Shown: piece after piece, positions 41,006-44,973 of the stretch
Position numbering within the stretch: the first letter of the stretch is position 1
Layout: every line of letters starts with the position of its first letter
From: Mariprofundus sp.
Lineage (GTDB): Bacteria; Pseudomonadota; Zetaproteobacteria; Mariprofundales; Mariprofundaceae
Length of the DNA: 44,973 nt
Assembly (NCBI GenBank): GCA_027019785.1
Contig: JALUWF010000232.1
Coordinates: forward strand, 1-44,973
Reading direction: 5' to 3'
Position numbers and translations under genes: made by a program
The notes under the pieces: generated by a model
Databases searched by the model: none
The model's input: only the letters and a program-made list of their open reading frames with translations
What the model was told of the DNA's origin: nothing

Positions 41006-41791
41006 TTACTGGCCGAAGTGTTTGTTGGCCAGCAGTTGCAGGCCGGATAAGGTCAGGTGGGGAAGGTGGTGGTCGATATCAGGCAAATCATCAATGAGTA
41101 GCGGGATCAGGCCGCCGGTGGCGATGATGGGAGATACTTCGTAACCGGACTGCTGACGCAAGCGTTTGATCAGGCCGGCAATGGCGTCGATGGCGGCCCA
41201 GTAGCTGCCGGACTGGATGCTGGTGACGGTATCCCTGCCGATGAATTCATCGGCGCGTTTGATCGATACTTCCGGCAATTTGGCGGCGCGTTTGCATAGT
41301 GCTTCCAGCGCCATTTCCACACCGGGTAAAATCAGGCCACCGGCATAATGGCCTTGCGGTGATACGATATCAAATGTGGTGGCTGTACCACAATCCAGCA
41401 CAATGGCAGGTGCGCCGAATTGTTCGCGCGCAGCTACCGCATTCACAATGCGATCCGCGCCCACTTCTCTGGGATTTTTGTAATCGACAGCCATGCCGGT
41501 TTTGACTTCGCCCGATCCGACAAAGGCAGGCTGCTTGCCGCAGATGCGCGAACATGCATCCGCCAGCGGCGCATCCAGGTGCGGCACCACGCTGGCCGCC
41601 ATAATGCCGTGTATTTCGCCGGCAGGTTGCCCGGACTGCTCAAACATACCGTGCAACTGCCAGGCCAGCTCATCGGAGGTTAGCTGCCGCTCACTGGAGA
41701 GCCGCCAATGCGTGATCAGCCGTTCCCCTGCAAACAACCCGAACACCATCTGCGTATTGCCGATATCAGCTACCAGTAACTTTTCATGCAT
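41006..41791 (-). CDS. coaX: Type III pantothenate kinase
   Basis: I start at ATG 41791 (MHEKLLVADIGNT), with GAGG just upstream; the track adds ten residues from the repeat region. The 261-residue protein has the P-loop-like DIGNTQMVFGLF, NPREVGADRIVNAVAA, IVLDCGTATTFDIV and GGLILPGVEMALEAL. CoaX makes phosphopantothenate, the first step of CoA synthesis; coaBC lies nearby. It is convergent with ispH. Confidence 0.95.
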   Translation of the reverse strand: MHEKLLVADIGNTQMVFGLFAGERLITHWRLSSERQLTSDELAWQLHGMFEQSGQPAGEIHGIMAASVVPHLDAPLADACSRICGKQPAFVGSGEVKTGMAVDYKNPREVGADRIVNAVAAREQFGAPAIVLDCGTATTFDIVSPQGHYAGGLILPGVEMALEALCKRAAKLPEVSIKRADEFIGRDTVTSIQSGSYWAAIDAIAGLIKRLRQQSGYEVSPIIATGGLIPLLIDDLPDIDHHLPHLTLSGLQLLANKHFGQ

Positions 41792-41824
41792 AGGATTGCC
41801 TCTTTTCATTACATTCAACATCTT

Positions 41825-41966
41825 TTACCGCAAAGGACGCAAGGTTTCGCAAAGTAACATAAAAAAGCCACCTGTACCGCAGGGGTTAAAATGAAGCGAA
41901 CATGTTGCACTATCTTCTGTTGTTTGTCCTTTGCGTTACTTTGCGTCCTCTGCGGTGAAAATCTTT
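41825..41966. repeat. Inverted CGCAAAG-type repeats between birA and coaX
   Basis: TTTACCGCAAAGGACGCAAGGTTTCGCAAAGTAAC (41825-41859) and GTCCTTTGCGTTACTTTGCGTCCTCTGCGGTGAAAA (41926-41961) form an imperfect inverted pair. It belongs to the same family as the copies at 10411 and 24504. The 133- and 185-aa ORFs offered here are repeat or antisense frames. Confidence 0.75.
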
Positions 41967-41971
41967 TGACT

Positions 41972-42931
41972 CTATATCAATTCCAGATCGCCAGCGATGA
42001 TGCGTTGCGTGCCGCTGGCGGTTTCCAGCAGCAGTGCGCCATCATTGTCCAACGCACGGGCGATGCCCTCAATATAGTTGCGCCCGTCATAGACGCTGAC
42101 CTTGGCGCCAGAGGCAGCGTGAGCCTGCCACCAGGCGCGATGTACGGGGGCAAAACCACCCCTCAAATAGATATCATACCAATCATCAAGTGCATGCAGG
42201 ATCGCAACAGCAAGATCTGTTTTGCTGACCTGTGTGGCGGTGATGCTGGCCAAGTCGGTGGCCGGTTTATTGATGTCAGTCGGCCAGCCGTCGGCGGGAG
42301 CGGCCAGATTGATGCCGAAACCGAGCACGACAGCATGTACACGCCCCGGCTCGGCCCTCATTTCGGTCAGAATGCCTGCCACCTTGGCGCCGTGATAGAG
42401 CAGATCATTGGGCCACTTGATGCGAATATCCGGGCAATAGCAACTTAATGCATCGTGCAGTGCCACGGCGGTGAGCAGGGAGAGCTGCGGCACCTGTTCC
42501 GGCGGCAGTTCGGGGCGCAGCAATACGCTGGCGGCCAGCGATTCGGGCATGGTGTGCCAGGTGCGCCCGAGCCGCCCTTTGCCGCCGGTCTGCTTGTTGG
42601 CGAAAATCACCAGCCCTTCCGGCGTGCCCGCTTCGGCCTCGGCCATGGTATCTCGATTGGTAGAGCCGGTTTCTTCGAGAATCATTATTCGTTTGCCGAT
42701 GCGTTGGGTGGAGAGTTTTGCCTTGATCAATCCGGCGCTGAACACGTCTTCGTTCAAGACATAGCCTTTTCCGGCCTGCGCCTCAATCGCGATGCCGGTT
42801 TTTTTCAGTATCTGGATATGTTTCCAGACGCCGGCGCGCGTTAGCCCCAGTTCGGCGGCAAGATCATCACCGGAGATCGGCGTGTTGCTCATGCCGAGCC
42901 GGGTCAGGATATGTTCACGCGCCTGATTCAT
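41972..42931 (-). CDS. birA: Biotin-protein ligase / biotin operon repressor BirA
   Basis: The 319-residue protein has an N-terminal winged-helix domain (ISGDDLAAELGLTRAGVWKHIQ, about residues 19-40), a catalytic domain (about 80-265) with ETGSTNRD, TGGKGRLGRTW and IKWPNDLLYHGAKVAGIL, and an SH3-like C-terminus. The DNA-binding domain indicates both ligase and repressor roles. It follows nadC by six bases. Confidence 0.94.
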   Translation of the reverse strand: MNQAREHILTRLGMSNTPISGDDLAAELGLTRAGVWKHIQILKKTGIAIEAQAGKGYVLNEDVFSAGLIKAKLSTQRIGKRIMILEETGSTNRDTMAEAEAGTPEGLVIFANKQTGGKGRLGRTWHTMPESLAASVLLRPELPPEQVPQLSLLTAVALHDALSCYCPDIRIKWPNDLLYHGAKVAGILTEMRAEPGRVHAVVLGFGINLAAPADGWPTDINKPATDLASITATQVSKTDLAVAILHALDDWYDIYLRGGFAPVHRAWWQAHAASGAKVSVYDGRNYIEGIARALDNDGALLLETASGTQRIIAGDLELI

Positions 42932-42937
42932 GGCCGT

Positions 42938-43774
42938 TTACAGGCTGCTGACGCGCATGGAGAGATCAAGCGCCGGGGCGGAATGGGTGATGGCGCCGAT
43001 GGCGATGCGGTCGACGCCGGTTTCAGCATAGGCGCGGGCGTTGGCCAGCGTGATGTTGCCGCTGGCCTCCAGCAGAATGGAAGCCGGCACGATAGCGCGC
43101 GCTGTTCTGACCAAATCGGGGCTCATATTATCGAGCAGGATGATATCCGGGCAGGCGGTGACCGCTTCTTCAACTTCGGCCAGTGTTTCGCATTCCACTT
43201 CGATCCAGACCGGGTGATTACTTGCCTGATTGCTCTGATAGCAGGCGTGAATGGCATCGGTGATCGACCCGCAAACTTCGATATGATTTTCCTTGATCAG
43301 CATGCCGCTTTGCAGATCCATGCGATGATTGACGCCGCCGCCGTGCACCACCGCCTGTTTCTCCAGATGCCGAAATCCTGGTGTGGTCTTGCGCGTATCG
43401 GCCATCTGACAACCTGTGCCATCCAGTGCATCGACAAAGTTGCGCGTGGCTGTGGCGATGCCGGATAAATGTTGCAGGAAATTCAGCGCCGTACGTTCCG
43501 CCGCCAGCAAAGCGCGCATCGGCCCATTCATCTCACAGACGATCTGGCCAACCTCAACCCTGTAGCCATCAGTGGCTTTCCAGTCGCAGGCAATAGCCTG
43601 ATTCACTGCGGAAAACACGGCATCTGCGACCGCAACGCCGGATAGTACGCCAGCGGCTTTGGCCGTGATGCAAGCCGAGCCATGCAGGTTGGCAGGCAGG
43701 GTGGCAGTGGCGGTCAGATCATTAAATGCGGCATCTTCAGCCAGCGCCAGTTCGATAAGCTGGGAAACATTCAT
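42938..43774 (-). CDS. nadC: Nicotinate-nucleotide diphosphorylase (quinolinate phosphoribosyltransferase)
   Basis: The 278-residue protein has ALAEDAAFNDLTA, LRAERTALNFLQHLSGIATATRNFV-type motifs (AERTALNFLQHLSGIA), DTRKTTPGFRHLEKQAVVHGGG, LIKENHI, IEVECETLAEVEEA and LLEASGNITLANARAYAETGVD. It makes nicotinate mononucleotide in NAD synthesis. With birA downstream it forms an operon. Its upstream side borders the AT-rich integron-like region. Confidence 0.96.
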   Translation of the reverse strand: MNVSQLIELALAEDAAFNDLTATATLPANLHGSACITAKAAGVLSGVAVADAVFSAVNQAIACDWKATDGYRVEVGQIVCEMNGPMRALLAAERTALNFLQHLSGIATATRNFVDALDGTGCQMADTRKTTPGFRHLEKQAVVHGGGVNHRMDLQSGMLIKENHIEVCGSITDAIHACYQSNQASNHPVWIEVECETLAEVEEAVTACPDIILLDNMSPDLVRTARAIVPASILLEASGNITLANARAYAETGVDRIAIGAITHSAPALDLSMRVSSL

Positions 43775-43850
43775 CTGCCCGACTCTAGGTGTCCGGCGGA
43801 CTCAGGACAATTTTTGTGTCGTAGACAGGCTGAATTTTTTGGCTAATATG

Positions 43851-44222
43851 CTATGCCTTCGTTTGCTTTAGTAAGCTTGTAATGAATTTATTTATATCGT
43901 TAAATAATGCATCTTCTATTTCAAAATCTATATCAAAGCTCATACCATTATCCAACCACAGTTGTAACGAATTCCTATCTATTTTGTAACTCAATATATT
44001 TGCACCTCCATCACTTTCGCTACCATCAAACCACTCTATACTCGGAATGATTGGGGGAAATTCATAACTTACGGAAATATCAAAATAAAATTTTGATGGG
44101 TTAATTGGGTCATCGTCACCATCCTCTTCAAAAGAAGCTTGGATAATGTCGCCATCAATGGCCTCGGTGTATGAGACATCATGTGCAGTAAATTTAATGT
44201 GCATAATTTTCCATAGGGGCAT
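43851..44222 (-). CDS. Integron-cassette ORF, unknown acidic protein
   Basis: This 123-residue (or 117 from ATG 44204, MHIKFT) acidic protein has no recognised domain; it appears mixed alpha/beta with many Asp and Glu. The track's ATG at 44222 lies inside the attC 3' core site (GTTATGC), typical for cassette genes that begin at the recombination point. The region is clearly more AT-rich than nadC. A second attC after its stop, which a complete cassette should have, was not seen, so this cassette may be truncated at its 3' side. Confidence 0.6.
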   Translation of the reverse strand: MPLWKIMHIKFTAHDVSYTEAIDGDIIQASFEEDGDDDPINPSKFYFDISVSYEFPPIIPSIEWFDGSESDGGANILSYKIDRNSLQLWLDNGMSFDIDFEIEDALFNDINKFITSLLKQTKA

Positions 44223-44297
44223 AACGCCGCCAGCAGGGGCCGAAAAACCAGAGCGAAGCGGCGGTTTTTTGGTCCCTCTGGCTGGCTTTGTTAGATT
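44222..44297 (-). other. Integron attC recombination site
   Basis: Read on the minus strand, the site begins TCTAACAAAGCCAGCC and ends GCTGGCGGCGTTATGC. These are the two core-site arms (TAAC and GTTA type), with the inner arms CCAGCCAGAGGG and CCCCTGCTGG imperfectly paired and a central ACCAAAAAACC/GGTTTTT stem. The upstream ORF stop (TAA) lies in the first core site, and the next ORF starts at the last, which is classical cassette architecture. No integrase gene is in the window. Confidence 0.85.
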
Positions 44298-44973
44298 TTT
44301 AATGCTCCAGTGTTTTCACTTTTAAACCCAAACAATGAACAATCTACAGGGCCAGCATACATCAACACCGAGTTTTCTCCCTCACCAACCATACTTAAAG
44401 GCTGCTCTAGCTCAGGCTTTATAAATGAGAGTGAATCTTCGGTAATAACAACAGCCTTTTCATTGTCAGCCCAGCAACCACATACTTTTACTACCCCAGG
44501 TTTGATCACTTCAAGCTCTAGTAAGACTATTTCCCCATTTGAAGCGAATTCCGGTTTCTGCACTCTCATTTTTTCTACAAATGATTCAGAAAGAAAGGAT
44601 TCGATTTCTGTAGTTGCCACTTTGACATGACCAGGGACCTGATTAAACGAGAGCGTAGTTGTGTCGTGTATTCGTACGTGGTTATCTGAGACTTTGAGCT
44701 TTTCATCTCCGTTCAAATCACTCACCTTTAGATTTAGCAGAGCGATATCCCCATCTAATATTCTAAAACTCAATTTGTTGTTTTCTGCAAGCTCAAAAAT
44801 TGTTGCCCCTTCGTTCTTTGATGAAAGTGCAATGCTTCCGGTAAGCAGCTTTATACTGTCTGCAGGCTCGATATATACATGGGATGCATTAGGTTTTTCA
44901 GTTCTCTCTATACCTTTCCATTCATAGAGGAGCTCATCACTAAACTCCAAGGATCCATGATGTATAGCATCGT
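44291..44973 (-). CDS. Integron-cassette ORF, partial, unknown
   Basis: The reading frame stays open to the window edge (GSLEFSDELLYEW). The track's TTG at 44950 is therefore unlikely to be the real start, and the 5' end lies beyond the window. At least 227 residues are visible. The protein is soluble, with many polar residues and beta-strand-like segments (GDIALLNLKVSDLNGDEKLKV; EIVLLELEVIKPGVVKV) and a CGCW motif near the middle. No family was recognised. Its stop codon is embedded in the attC site, marking it as a cassette gene. Confidence 0.6.
   Translation of the reverse strand, partial: DAIHHGSLEFSDELLYEWKGIERTEKPNASHVYIEPADSIKLLTGSIALSSKNEGATIFELAENNKLSFRILDGDIALLNLKVSDLNGDEKLKVSDNHVRIHDTTTLSFNQVPGHVKVATTEIESFLSESFVEKMRVQKPEFASNGEIVLLELEVIKPGVVKVCGCWADNEKAVVITEDSLSFIKPELEQPLSMVGEGENSVLMYAGPVDCSLFGFKSENTGALKI

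Noticed and set aside
41891-42448. 185-aa plus-strand ORF at birA
   Set aside because: It is antisense to birA and begins in the repeat region.
1-44973. tRNA or rRNA genes
   Set aside because: I looked for T-loop GTTCRANTC-type sequences and found none in a setting that would fold as a tRNA; no rRNA-like sequence was seen. A covariance search would settle it.

Overview
The window looks like chromosomal DNA of a free-living, respiring Gram-negative proteobacterium. No database search was possible, so the lineage is inference. Several features point away from a typical gammaproteobacterium: a translation operon ordered rimP-nusA-ylxR(L7Ae)-infB-rbfA-nrnA-truB, a MoxR/Bat aerotolerance operon, cmoAB, and a high density of c-type cytochromes and small membrane proteins. 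I consider an iron- or sulfur-oxidising lineage such as Zetaproteobacteria most plausible, with low to moderate confidence.

Layout. 1-124 is the 3' end of a group II intron. 163-401 is a 41-aa membrane peptide gene on the minus strand with its terminator. 624-3938 is a tight seven-gene plus-strand cluster of small membrane proteins, a CcoS-like protein, a monohaem cytochrome c and a membrane-anchored SUMF1-fold protein; I do not recognise it as a described complex. After a repeat-filled gap comes a second respiratory block (4362-13244): a fused membrane/spermidine-synthase-like protein, CcoG, a lipoprotein cytochrome, two other lipoproteins, a cytochrome c, a short haem-copper-oxidase-I-like protein on the minus strand, a 46-aa CcoQ-like peptide and a dihaem cytochrome c4. 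The core CcoN/CcoO/CcoP genes are absent from the window.

13372-22316 is one nearly gapless operon: small membrane protein, GT-C-like membrane protein, MoxR ATPase, DUF58, DUF4381, BatA, BatB, BatC, BatD. It probably encodes an envelope-stress/aerotolerance or chaperone-like system. 22422-24412 holds two tandem truncated haemoglobins (one soluble, one membrane-anchored) followed by a ferredoxin-type flavin reductase, which together could form a split NO- or O2-handling module. 24602-33360 is the translation operon. It has a promoter and a leader terminator ahead of rimP, and ends with nrnA, truB and a cyclophilin.

34302-43774 is mainly minus-strand housekeeping: cmoA-cmoB, an rlmD-like gene, coaBC-dut-rlmD, bcp, coaX, birA and nadC, with ispH on the plus strand. 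The right edge (43851-44973) is AT-rich and contains an integron attC recombination site between two unrecognised cassette ORFs, so the window ends inside a cassette array or a small attC cluster without integrase.

The intergenic spaces carry several families of short repeats phased at about 9-10 bp (CACGAAT, CACAGA/CGCAGA and CGCAAAG types), often as inverted pairs. In at least two places these have become part of the coding ends of genes. I saw no tRNA, rRNA or CRISPR array.
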